Positions 46,317 through 54,752 of a DNA stretch of 64,000 bases are shown here, piece by piece. Positions within the stretch are counted from its first letter, which is position 1. Every line of letters starts with the position of its first letter. The notes beneath the pieces are model-generated. The model was given only the letters and a program-made list of their open reading frames with translations. It was not told the origin of the DNA and searched no databases. Source of the DNA: CAVRGQ01 sp963720785 (GTDB lineage: Bacteria > Actinomycetota > Acidimicrobiia > IMCC26256 > DASPTH01); the NCBI GenBank assembly GCA_963720785.1, contig CAVRGQ010000004.1, forward strand, positions 682,001 to 746,000, given 5' to 3'. A program made the translations under genes and the position numbers.

Positions 46317-47716
46317 CGAGCGCGGCGCAACCACGTCTCGGGCGTGTGGCGCGTGGCCGCGTGGCGCAGGCCGGCGGCACGCGTGGCGCGCTCGGCGGCG
46401 CTCATCGTGAGCGCTCGTTGGATGGCCTCGGCGTTCTGTTCCACGTCGTACGGGTGCACGGCCAGCGCGTACTCGCCGAGCTCATCGAACGCACCGGCCT
46501 CGGGCGAGAGCAGGAGCACACCGTCGTGCTCGTTGAGCACGGGACCTTCCTTGGCGACGAGGTTGAGCCCGTCCTTCAACGAGTTCACGAACAGCACGTC
46601 GTACCGTTCGAGGCCGGCGACGGTCTGCGGGTAGTCATCGCGCGTGTCGACGACGATCGGATCCCACGTGTCGGTGCCGTGCCGCTCGTTCACACGCGCC
46701 GCGGTGTCGTCGACCTCCGACTGGTAGGCGACGTACTCGGGCAGCGACTCCCGCGAGCTGTTCAACAGCGCGACGAACACCACGCGGTCGTGCCACTCGG
46801 GGTGCAGCTCGAGGAACCGGTCGAACGCGAGGAACCCGCGCACGATGTTCTTGGCCGGCTCCGTGCGGTCACTGCGCAGCACCAGTGCGCGGTCACCGAC
46901 GAGCGCGGTGAGCTCGGTGGACGCGAGGCGGGTGTCGTCGGTGCCGGCGTCGACCTCGAGCGCAGCGGGGTCGGGGCCGAGCGGGGCGACGAACGACGGC
47001 ATCACCTCGGCATCGGGCCCCAGCACGATGCGCGCGGAGGCGCGGAAGGCGTCGGCCCACCGCTGCGTGTGGAAGCCGGTGGGCACCGCGGCCATCGACG
47101 CGCAGATGGCGTGGGCGACGTCGTCGGGGAGCACCCGGATGGAGTTGGGGCCGCAGAACGGTGTGTGCGTGAAGTGGGAGAGGCGGAGATCCGGGCGGCG
47201 CGCCCGCACCATGCCCGGCACCAGCGCGAGGTGGTAGTCGTGCACCAGCACGACCTCTCCGGGTTGCGCCTGCTCGACCACGGCATCGGCGAATGCCTCG
47301 TTCACCGCCACGTACCCGCGCCACGCATCACGGAATTCCTGGTCGAAGCGTGGCCGGCGGGTGAGGTCGTAGAGCCCGTGGTGCAGGAACCACAACGTCG
47401 CATTCGACACGACGTCGTAGTGCAGCCGGTGCTGTTCGGGGTCGAGGTCGAGCAGCAGCAGATCCAGGCCGGGCACGTGCGCCGCACCCGCGCGCACGGC
47501 GTCGCGATCGGTGTCGCTCATCGCCGCGGCGACCCACGCCCGGCGTTCGTCGCCGGGATCGCCCGCGGGCCTGGGTCCGTCACCGGGAGCGCCGCCACTG
47601 CCCAGCACCAGGGGGAGCAGAGCACTGACGATCCCGCCGGCGCCGCGCACCGCTTCGAAGCCCCCGTCGTCGCACACTGAGAACCGGAAGGGTCCGCGGT
47701 GCGTGACGAGCATCAT
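46300..47716 (-). CDS. otsA: Trehalose-6-phosphate synthase (possible C-terminal frameshift)
   Basis: A GT20 synthase joining UDP-glucose (or GDP-glucose) and glucose-6-phosphate. Motifs include VTHRGPFRF, VHDYHLALVPGMVR, HFTHTPFCGPNSIRVLP, VLRSDRTEPAKNIVRGF and DGLNLVAKEGPVLNEHDGVLLLSPEAG. ATG 47716 overlaps the stop of the upstream treT gene (ATGATG). After HTPETWLRR the frame stays open across the antisense of otsB to 45779, giving a tail with no resemblance to the family. Removing one C near 46325 instead ends the protein at ...ALVSQAR with TGA at 46300-46302. Confidence 0.88.
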
Positions 47717-48966
47717 GCCCGGAGCTCTCCGAAGAGCCGCAGCCAGTCTTCGAGCTCGCGGGTGGAGAGGAAGTTGGCCCGCACGTGCTCGCGGCCCTGC
47801 GCTCCCATCGCGTCGGCGCCGACCGGGTCGGCGAGCAGGTCGACGGTGCGCTGCGCGCAATCCTCCACGCTGTCGACGAGCCAGCCGTCGAAGCCGTCGC
47901 GGATCTGCAGCTTGATGCCGCCCGCGCGGCCGCCGATCACGGGGCGGCCCTTCCAGAGCGCCTCGCTCACGGTGAGGCCGAAGCCCTCGCGCAACGACTT
48001 CTGGAGCACGACGTCGGAGATGCGCTGGAACGCGTTGATCTGCACCGAACCCACCTGGTGGAGGTTCGACAGGAGGTAGATGTCGGGATCGCCGGCGCGG
48101 GCCGCCTCGGTGTCGTCCCACACCCGGAAGCCCTCCGGGTCGTCGGTGGCCATCGAACCGGCGAGCAGCAGCTGCGCGTCGGGCACGCGCTCGCGCACGA
48201 TGCGGAACGCCTCGATCACCCCGACCGGGTCCTTCCACGGGTCGAAGCGGCTCACCTGGGTGACGATCGGCCGGTGCACGTCGAGGCCGTACTGCTTGGC
48301 GAGCTCCTGGCAGAACGGCACCGCGAGGTCGAGGTTCTTCACCGAGAGCGGGTCGATGCACGGCGGCGCGTGCACCACCATGTCCATGTCGAGCGATTCG
48401 GGCACGAACTCGGGCATGGTCCACACCGAGGCGTCGTGCATCTGCACGAACGGCCGGAAGAAATCCCACACCGCCGGGTTGGCCTCGGTGAGGTCGATGT
48501 GGCAGCGCCAGATCCAGCGCGTGTCGGCGCCGGCGTCGCTCAGGCGGTCGCGCAGGAAGCTCAGAATGGCGGCCGGTTGCGGGTCGTGGATGATCACGAA
48601 GTCGTAGTCGGTGTCCAGCTGCAGCGCATTGTCGAGGGCCTTCTCGAGGTAGGTGCGCTGCATCTGCGAGGTCCACTCGACGTCGGCGCCCTGCAGGGCG
48701 TTGTGCACCGTCTTGGTGACGCCGAAGAACTCGTCGCTGCCGTGCATCACCTGCCAGTCGGCGTCGATGCCCACGCTGCGCAGCAGCGGCACGTGGGTGG
48801 CGAGCAGCTCGGCCACGCCGCCGCCGTACGCGGTGGCGTTCACGTGCAGCACCCGGGCGCCCTGCAGGGGCGCGGCGAGCTCACGGATTCGCTCGATCAC
48901 CTCGGGGCCGACGATGCCCGAGTAGTCGTCGATGTGCTTCTCGAGGAGCGGGACGCGTTCGAGCAC
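47713..48966 (-). CDS. treT: Trehalose glycosyltransferring synthase-like GT4 enzyme
   Basis: A 417-residue GT4 glycosyltransferase. Signature segments are LHVNATAYGGGVAELLATHVPLL at the donor side, IHDPQPAAILSF, TQVSRFDPWKDPVGVIEAFRIV and EGFGLTVSEALWKGRPVIGGRAGGI. These match TreT, which makes trehalose from NDP-glucose and glucose. GTG 48966 is the start. The stop overlaps otsA, so the two trehalose routes are on one transcript. The substrate call rests on family likeness. Confidence 0.85.
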   Translation of the reverse strand: MLERVPLLEKHIDDYSGIVGPEVIERIRELAAPLQGARVLHVNATAYGGGVAELLATHVPLLRSVGIDADWQVMHGSDEFFGVTKTVHNALQGADVEWTSQMQRTYLEKALDNALQLDTDYDFVIIHDPQPAAILSFLRDRLSDAGADTRWIWRCHIDLTEANPAVWDFFRPFVQMHDASVWTMPEFVPESLDMDMVVHAPPCIDPLSVKNLDLAVPFCQELAKQYGLDVHRPIVTQVSRFDPWKDPVGVIEAFRIVRERVPDAQLLLAGSMATDDPEGFRVWDDTEAARAGDPDIYLLSNLHQVGSVQINAFQRISDVVLQKSLREGFGLTVSEALWKGRPVIGGRAGGIKLQIRDGFDGWLVDSVEDCAQRTVDLLADPVGADAMGAQGREHVRANFLSTRELEDWLRLFGELRA

Positions 48967-49016
48967 CGTTCTCCCTGGTGGGCGCGCGGAGGGGGGACTG
49001 GGTCAATCTATGCGGC

Positions 49017-50042
49017 ATGGTGACTGCACTGGTGTGCCCCGACAAGTTCCGCGGCACACTCACCGGCGCCGAGGCCGCGGCTGCGATGGCCCGGGGTCTG
49101 CGGCGGGCCGGCTTCGACGACGTGACCGAGCTCCCCCTCGCCGACGGGGGCGAGGGGACCCTCGATGCGCTGGTCGCCGCCCTCGGTGGGTCACGGCGAC
49201 GCGCGCGGGTCACCGGACCTCTCGGTGGCGAGGTCGACGCCGAGTGGGCGCTGCTCCCCGGCGGGGTCGCAGTGGTGGAGGCGGCGGCCGCGAGCGGACT
49301 CGCGCTGGTCGAGGGCCGCAACGACCCGCTGCGTGCGTCCACCCGGGGCACGGGTGAGCTCATCGCCGCCGCGCTGCGCGCCGGCGCCCGTCGTGTGCTC
49401 GTCGGTGTCGGTGGGAGCGCGACGACCGACGGCGGCCTGGCGGCGATCGAGACATTGGGCTGGTCGTTCGGCAGCACGCCGGTGACCGTGGCGTGCGACG
49501 TGTCCACGCGCTTCCTCGATGCTGCGCGCGTGTTCTCGCCGCAGAAGGGCGCGAGCGACGCGCAGGTGCAGTTGTTGACGCGGCGCCTCGCGCAGCTGGC
49601 CGACCAGTACGAGGCGCGCACCGGCGTCGACGTGCGCGAGTTGGAGGGGAGTGGCGCGGCCGGTGGCCTCGCGGGCGGTCTCGCCGCGATCGGCGCGCAG
49701 CTCGAGCCGGGCTTCGACACCGTCGCCGGCGCGGCCGGCCTCGAAGCGCGGCTCGAGGACGCCACGCTCGTGATGACCGGCGAGGGCCGGCTCGACGCGA
49801 CGAGCTTCGACGGCAAGGTCGTCGGCGGCGTGCTCGACTGGGCAGCCGACCTCGGCGTCGCGCACACCGCGGTGATCGCGGGTCAGGTGACCCAGGAAGC
49901 GCGCGACGAGGTGGGGTTGCGTGCGGGTGCCGCGCTGTACGCGCTCACCGATCGCGTGTGGCAGGCCGGGGAGGCCTTCGCCCGCGCGGCGTTGCTCGTC
50001 GAGGAAGCCGCGCTCGAAGCGGGCCGGGCCGTGCTCGCCTGA
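49017..50042 (+). CDS. glxK: Glycerate kinase
   Basis: A 341-residue type I glycerate kinase: CPDKFRGTLTGAEAAAAMARGLRRAG, LADGGEGTLDALVAALGG, GGSATTDGGLAAIETLG, GAAGGLAGGLAAIGAQL and MTGEGRLDATSFDGK are all typical. It converts glycerate to 2- or 3-phosphoglycerate; 3-phosphoglycerate is a substrate of GpgS, encoded at 53732. It is divergent from treT with a 50-base gap. ATG 49017 or GTG 49020 may be used. Confidence 0.92.
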   Translation: MVTALVCPDKFRGTLTGAEAAAAMARGLRRAGFDDVTELPLADGGEGTLDALVAALGGSRRRARVTGPLGGEVDAEWALLPGGVAVVEAAAASGLALVEGRNDPLRASTRGTGELIAAALRAGARRVLVGVGGSATTDGGLAAIETLGWSFGSTPVTVACDVSTRFLDAARVFSPQKGASDAQVQLLTRRLAQLADQYEARTGVDVRELEGSGAAGGLAGGLAAIGAQLEPGFDTVAGAAGLEARLEDATLVMTGEGRLDATSFDGKVVGGVLDWAADLGVAHTAVIAGQVTQEARDEVGLRAGAALYALTDRVWQAGEAFARAALLVEEAALEAGRAVLA

Positions 50043-50110
50043 GCGGTCCGGGCGCGCCGTACACTGTCGGTGGGTTGCGTTGGAGGGCGTCCCGAACCGG
50101 AGGACCAACC

Positions 50111-50317
50111 ATGCCCGTATTCGCCGAGATCATCGGTTGGGAATTCCTGCTCGTCGTCGCGATCGTCGCCCTGCTCTTCGGGTCGTCGCAGATCCCCAAG
50201 TTCGCCCGCTCCATCGGTGAGGCATCGAAGGAGTTGAAGAAGGGGATGGCCGAAGGTTCGGCCGACGACCCGCCCGAGTCCGTCGGATCGGACAGCGATA
50301 CCCCGCATCAGAGTTAG
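50111..50317 (+). CDS. tatA: Twin-arginine translocase subunit TatA
   Basis: A 68-residue membrane protein: the short hydrophobic helix (IIGWEFLLVVAIVALLFGSSQIP), the conserved FGSSQIPKFARSIGEASKELKKG amphipathic helix and an acidic tail are typical of TatA/E, which forms the export pore for folded proteins. TACACT at about 50060 is a possible -10 box. GGAGG lies about eight bases before the ATG. tatB and tatC are not in the window. Confidence 0.93.
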   Translation: MPVFAEIIGWEFLLVVAIVALLFGSSQIPKFARSIGEASKELKKGMAEGSADDPPESVGSDSDTPHQS

Positions 50318-50422
50318 GGACCTCCGGCCCTACGAGGCATCCCCTGTCCGTCGTTACGTTCCCTCGAGACCGGCGTTCGTCGCGCGGGATCGTGAGCTGC
50401 ATCTCGACTCAGGGGAGACGCA

Positions 50423-51619
50423 ATGAAGGGCACCGACCACTACGTCGTCATCTCGTCCGACTGCCACGCCGGGGCGAGCCTCGAGATGTACCGGGACTAC
50501 CTCACTCCGAAGTGGCAGGAGGAGTTCGACGCCTGGCGCGGCGCGTACAAGAACCCCTTCCGCGACCTCCAGGGCGACGGGCGCACCCGTAACTGGGACG
50601 ACGAGCGCCGCTTCTCCGACCAGGACGGCGAAGGCGTCGTGGCCGAGGTCATCTTCCCGAACACCGTGCCGCCGTTCTTCCCGACCGGCTCGGTGATCGC
50701 ACCGGCGCCGTCGCCGGAGGAGTACGAGCGCCGCCGGATCGGCATCCAGGCGCACAACCGCTGGCTCGCCGACTTCTGCGCGGTGGCGCCCAACCGCCGC
50801 GCCGGCCAGACGCAGATCTTCCTCAACGACGTCGACGACGCGATCGAGGACGCGATCTGGGGCCAGGAGCACGGCCTCAAGGGTGTGCTCCTCCCCGGCG
50901 TGTCGCCCGACACGCCGTGGATCGACCCGCTCTACCACCCGAAGTACGACCCGCTGTGGCGGGTGTGCGAGGAGCGCGGCATCCCGCTGTCGCACCACGC
51001 GGGCGGCACCGGCATCCCGAAGTCGCCGCAGCTGCCGTGCTCGGTGTTCATGTTCGTGATGGAGACGGGCTTCTGGGCGAACCGCGCCCTGCACCAGTTC
51101 ATCCTGTCGGGCGTGTTCGAGCGCTTCCCGGACCTGAAGCTGGTGCTCACCGAGCAGGGCTCGCGCTGGATCCCCGAGAAGCTCCGGGCGATGGACCAGA
51201 TGCACGAGGGCGTGCTCAAGAACGGGCGCATCGGCGAACTCGGCATCGACGAGAGCGCCATCCTGAAGAAGATGCCGAGCGAGTACTTCCGGTCGAACGT
51301 CTACGTCGGATCGGCGTTCCCCGGCCCATCCGACGCGGACATCCTGCGGGAGATCGGCATCGACCGCGTGATGTGGGGCTCCGACTACCCGCACGTCGAG
51401 GCCACGTCGCCGTACTCGAAGGAGTCGTTGCGCCTCACGTTCGAGGGCTGGACCCCCGAGGAACTGCAGCGCATCCTGTCGGGCACCGCGGCCGAGGTCT
51501 ACGGCTTCGACGTCCCGGCGCTCCAGCCGCTCGCCGACCAGTACGGGCCCACTGTCGACGAGCTGGCCACGCCGCTCACCGAGATCCCCGACACGAAGAG
51601 CCTGGCGTTCAACCGTTGA
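50423..51619 (+). CDS. Amidohydrolase family protein (amidohydrolase_2)
   Basis: A 398-residue TIM-barrel metal-dependent hydrolase of the ACMSD/amidohydrolase_2 group. Segments include VVISSDCHAGASLEMYRDYL at the N-terminus, PLSHHAGGTG, DLKLVLTEQGSRWIPEKL and the C-terminal MWGSDYPHVEATSPYSKE with the metal-binding Asp/His. In such proteins the metal carries out decarboxylation or hydrolysis of a carboxylated substrate. The substrate is unknown. A second, related gene follows 62 bases after it, so the two are probably co-transcribed. Confidence 0.9.
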   Translation: MKGTDHYVVISSDCHAGASLEMYRDYLTPKWQEEFDAWRGAYKNPFRDLQGDGRTRNWDDERRFSDQDGEGVVAEVIFPNTVPPFFPTGSVIAPAPSPEEYERRRIGIQAHNRWLADFCAVAPNRRAGQTQIFLNDVDDAIEDAIWGQEHGLKGVLLPGVSPDTPWIDPLYHPKYDPLWRVCEERGIPLSHHAGGTGIPKSPQLPCSVFMFVMETGFWANRALHQFILSGVFERFPDLKLVLTEQGSRWIPEKLRAMDQMHEGVLKNGRIGELGIDESAILKKMPSEYFRSNVYVGSAFPGPSDADILREIGIDRVMWGSDYPHVEATSPYSKESLRLTFEGWTPEELQRILSGTAAEVYGFDVPALQPLADQYGPTVDELATPLTEIPDTKSLAFNR

Positions 51620-51680
51620 TCGAACTCCCGTCGGCGTCGATCCCGGCGCCCGCGCACCGAGCACTCCTGGGGGAGCACCC

Positions 51681-52970
51681 GTGAATCTCGACGAACTCAT
51701 CCTGATCAGCGTCGACGACCACCTCGTCGAGCCGCCGACCATGTTCGACAACCACATCCCGGCGAAGTTCAGGGACCGCGCCCCCAAGGTCGTGCGCACC
51801 GACGACGGCGACGACGTGTGGACGTTCGAGGGCAGCGTGATCCCGAACATCGGCCTCAACGCGGTGATCGGCCGGCCGAAGGACGAGTACGGCGTCGACC
51901 CGACCGCGTTCGACGAGATGCGTGCGGGGTGCTTCGACATCTCGGAGCGCATCAAGGACATGAACGCCGCGGGCGTGCTCGGTTCGATGAACTTCCCGAG
52001 CTTCCCCGCGTTCTCGGGCCGGCTGTTCGCCGCCGCCGCCGACAAGGACCTCGCCCTCTCCGTGCTCCAGGCGTACAACGACTGGCACATCGACGAGTGG
52101 TGCGGCGCGTACCCCGACCGCTTCATCCCGATGGCGATGGTGCCGCTGTGGGACGTGAACCTCGCGGTCCAGGAGGTCGAGCGCAACGCGGCGAAGGGCT
52201 GTCACTCGATCACGTTCACCGAGAACCCCGCGGCGCTCGGCTTCCCGAGCTACCACGACGACTACTGGGACCCGCTGTGGACCGCGCTCGTCGACCACGA
52301 CGTCGTGCTCTCGGTGCACCTCGGGTCGTCGGGTCAGCTCGTGGTGACCGCGCCCAACGCGCCGGTCGACGTGATGATCACCTTGCAGCCGATGAACATC
52401 TGTCAGGCCGCCGCCGACCTCTTCTGGTCGCGCATCCCGAAGCATTACCCCGACCTCAAGATCGCGCTCACCGAGGGCGGCATCGGCTGGATCCCGTACT
52501 TCATGGAGCGGCTCGACCGCACCTACGACGTGCACAGCAGCTGGACCGGCCAGGACTTCGGCGGCCTGCGTCCGAGCGAGGCGTTCCAGCGCCAGTTCCT
52601 GTTCTGCTTCATCAGCGACCCGGTCGGTGTGAAGAACCGTCACCAGGTCGGCATCGACAACATCTGCTGGGAGCTCGACTACCCGCACTCCGACACGTCG
52701 TGGCCGAACCCCGGTGAGGAGCTCATCGCCGAGTGTGACGCCGCCGGCGTGACCGACGAGGAGTACCACAAGATCGGCTGGTCGAACACGCTCGACTGGT
52801 ACGGCTGGGACCCGTTCTCCGTGCGGCCGAAGGAGCAGTGCACCGTGAACGCGCTGCGCGCCGAGTCGCCGGGGCACGACGTCGGCATCAAGTCCATGGA
52901 GAAGGGTCGCCACTCGTTCGCCCACCAGGGCGTGGATCTCACCGAGTTGGCGAGCAAGGCCACTGCGTAG
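51681..52970 (+). CDS. Amidohydrolase family protein (amidohydrolase_2), second copy
   Basis: A 429-residue amidohydrolase_2 protein: ISVDDHLVEPPTMFDNHIPAKFRDRAPKV at the N-terminus, GVLGSMNFPSFPAFSG, YHDDYWDPLWTALVDHDVVLSVHLGSSG, EGGIGWIPYFMERLD and ELDYPHSDTSWPNPGEEL. It starts at GTG with GGGGGAG upstream. It differs in sequence from its neighbour but has the same fold, so they may act on related substrates or form one complex. A strong hairpin follows at 53016-53053. Confidence 0.9.
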   Translation: MNLDELILISVDDHLVEPPTMFDNHIPAKFRDRAPKVVRTDDGDDVWTFEGSVIPNIGLNAVIGRPKDEYGVDPTAFDEMRAGCFDISERIKDMNAAGVLGSMNFPSFPAFSGRLFAAAADKDLALSVLQAYNDWHIDEWCGAYPDRFIPMAMVPLWDVNLAVQEVERNAAKGCHSITFTENPAALGFPSYHDDYWDPLWTALVDHDVVLSVHLGSSGQLVVTAPNAPVDVMITLQPMNICQAAADLFWSRIPKHYPDLKIALTEGGIGWIPYFMERLDRTYDVHSSWTGQDFGGLRPSEAFQRQFLFCFISDPVGVKNRHQVGIDNICWELDYPHSDTSWPNPGEELIAECDAAGVTDEEYHKIGWSNTLDWYGWDPFSVRPKEQCTVNALRAESPGHDVGIKSMEKGRHSFAHQGVDLTELASKATA

Positions 52971-53015
52971 CGTCGGGCTTTGGGGGCAACGCGCTCGCAG
53001 CGGACAGGGTGATGT

Positions 53016-53053
53016 GGGCGGGTCGACGAGATCCTGAGTTCGTCGACCCGCCC
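53016..53053. terminator. 14-bp perfect hairpin after the amidohydrolases
   Basis: Arms 53016-53029 (GGGCGGGTCGACGA) and 53040-53053 are perfectly complementary with a ten-base loop. The hairpin lies 45 bases after the stop. Confidence 0.75.
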
Positions 53054-53079
53054 CCACCCGTCGAGTCAGGCGCGAGACT

Positions 53080-53709
53080 GTGCCGATGGCGAACTCGTGG
53101 GCCGAGGTCGACAAGGCGCTCGAATACCTCGCGAGAGTCGACAGCCATCCCCACCGTGCCGAAGGCGAGGCAGTCCTGCTCGGCGACGTCGACGACGTCC
53201 TCCCGGGGCGGGTGCTCGATCTCGGCTGCGGTGACGGACGTCTCGCGGCGCTCGTGCTCGCGGCGGCGCCCCGGTCGACCGTCACCTGCGTCGACATGTC
53301 ACCGCCGATGCTCGAGGCCGTCGCCTCCCGGTTCGCGGGTGACTCGCGGGTGCAGGTCGTGGCGCACGATTTCGAGGAGCGGTTGCCGTTCACCGGCCCG
53401 TTCGACGCGGTCGTGTCGTCGCTCGCGATCCACCACGTGACGGACGCGCGCAAGCAGACCCTCTACGCGGAGATCGCCGGCCTCCTCGCGCCCGGCGGTG
53501 TGTTCGAGAACCTCGAGATCGTGGCCAGCCCGACGCGTGCGCTGCACGATCGGTGGCGCGTCGAGATGGGCGCTCGGGACGATCCGTCGGACATCCTGCG
53601 CGACATGGCGAGCCAACTTGCGTGGATGGAGGAGGCCGGGCTTCGCGACGTCGACTGCATCTGGAAGTGGCGCAGCCTGGCGCTGCTGCGCGGCCGGCGA
53701 CCGGGCTGA
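53080..53709 (+). CDS. Class I SAM-dependent methyltransferase
   Basis: A ~209-residue methyltransferase with motif I VLDLGCGDGRLAALV (about 45-58), VTCVDMSPPMLEAV, VVAHDFEERLPFTGPFDAVVSSLAIHHV and GLLAPGGVFENLEIV. The substrate is unknown. GTG 53080 or ATG 53086 may be the start; a Shine-Dalgarno sequence is weak. It ends 22 bases from the convergent gpgS gene. Confidence 0.88.
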   Translation: MPMANSWAEVDKALEYLARVDSHPHRAEGEAVLLGDVDDVLPGRVLDLGCGDGRLAALVLAAAPRSTVTCVDMSPPMLEAVASRFAGDSRVQVVAHDFEERLPFTGPFDAVVSSLAIHHVTDARKQTLYAEIAGLLAPGGVFENLEIVASPTRALHDRWRVEMGARDDPSDILRDMASQLAWMEEAGLRDVDCIWKWRSLALLRGRRPG

Positions 53710-53731
53710 GCCGAGCGACGGTCAGGCGCGA

Positions 53732-54667
53732 TCAGGCCGAGAGCTCGCGGCCGAACTTCTGGCGGTACGCCGGCACCTGCACGATCGGCGGACGTTCGCG
53801 GATCTCGACGTCGACCCGCTCCTGGTGCTGGTCGAGCGCGTCGTAGCGGACCAGCTCGGCGAGCCGCTTGTCGACGGGTACACCGGCGCGGCGCAGCCCG
53901 GTGACGAGGATCGCCATGGCCTGCGGGCCGAGGTCCTCGAGCGTGCGGTTGCGGTGTTCGCGCACGTCGAGGTCGGCCTGCGCGATCGCGTGGATGCCGA
54001 AGTTGGCGACGAGGTCGATCAACAGCCCGATCTCCACGCCCCAGCCCTCGACGAAGGGCACCGTCTCGAGCAGCGATCGCCGGCCCGCGTACTCACCGGA
54101 GAGCGGCTGCACGAACCCCGCGAGGTGCGGGAACAGCGAGGAGATCAACGGTCGCGCCATCAGCTCGGTGACGCGCCCACCGCCGGTGGCCTCGCCGTGC
54201 AGCGGCCGCCGGTAGAAGCCCTTCACGAAGCCGACGCGTGGGTCGGTGAGCAGCGGGGCCACGAGCCGGGTCACGAAGTGGGGGCCGAAGTTGCGCACGT
54301 CGGCGTCGAGCCACACCACCACGTCGCCGTCGCACACGTGGAGCGACTTCCACAACGCGTTGCCCTTGCCCGAGCCGCGGGGCAGCTCGGGCAGGACGTC
54401 CTCGACCGCGAACACCCGGGCGCCCTCCCAGGCTGCGGCCTCGGCGGTGGCGTCCTCCGAGCCGTCGTCCATCACGACGACCTCGTCGACGAGCGGCGCA
54501 TGGTCGACGAGGTTGCGGCGCACATTGGCGACGATCGCACCGACTGTGGCCTCCTCGTTGCGCGCCGGGAGGCACACGGAGATCGTGGTGCCCGTGGCGG
54601 CCTTGGCGGCGACGAGCTCGTCGAGGGTGGGCTCGGCCACGGGTCCGTCGGCGGGCTCGGACGTCAT
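53732..54667 (-). CDS. gpgS: Glucosyl-3-phosphoglycerate synthase
   Basis: A 311-residue GT81 enzyme: ISVCLPARNEEATVGAIV at the N-terminus, VDEVVVMDDGSEDATAE, GSGKGNALWKSL, VWLDADVRNFGPHFV (metal-binding DxD), KGFYRRPL, GRVTELMARPLISSLFPHLAGFVQPLSGEYAGRR and GWGVEIGLLID. These match GpgS, which makes glucosyl-3-phosphoglycerate from NDP-glucose and 3-phosphoglycerate on the way to glucosylglycerate or methylglucose polysaccharides. The phosphatase GpgP is not evident nearby. It is divergent from the metalloprotease gene. Confidence 0.93.
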   Translation of the reverse strand: MTSEPADGPVAEPTLDELVAAKAATGTTISVCLPARNEEATVGAIVANVRRNLVDHAPLVDEVVVMDDGSEDATAEAAAWEGARVFAVEDVLPELPRGSGKGNALWKSLHVCDGDVVVWLDADVRNFGPHFVTRLVAPLLTDPRVGFVKGFYRRPLHGEATGGGRVTELMARPLISSLFPHLAGFVQPLSGEYAGRRSLLETVPFVEGWGVEIGLLIDLVANFGIHAIAQADLDVREHRNRTLEDLGPQAMAILVTGLRRAGVPVDKRLAELVRYDALDQHQERVDVEIRERPPIVQVPAYRQKFGRELSA

Positions 54668-54752
54668 GGAGCGTCAGGGTAGGCGGCTGCCGCCGCCGGC
54701 CACCCCGCCGGTCGGCCTCAACCGGATCCACGGATCTGACGATGAAGAGCGC

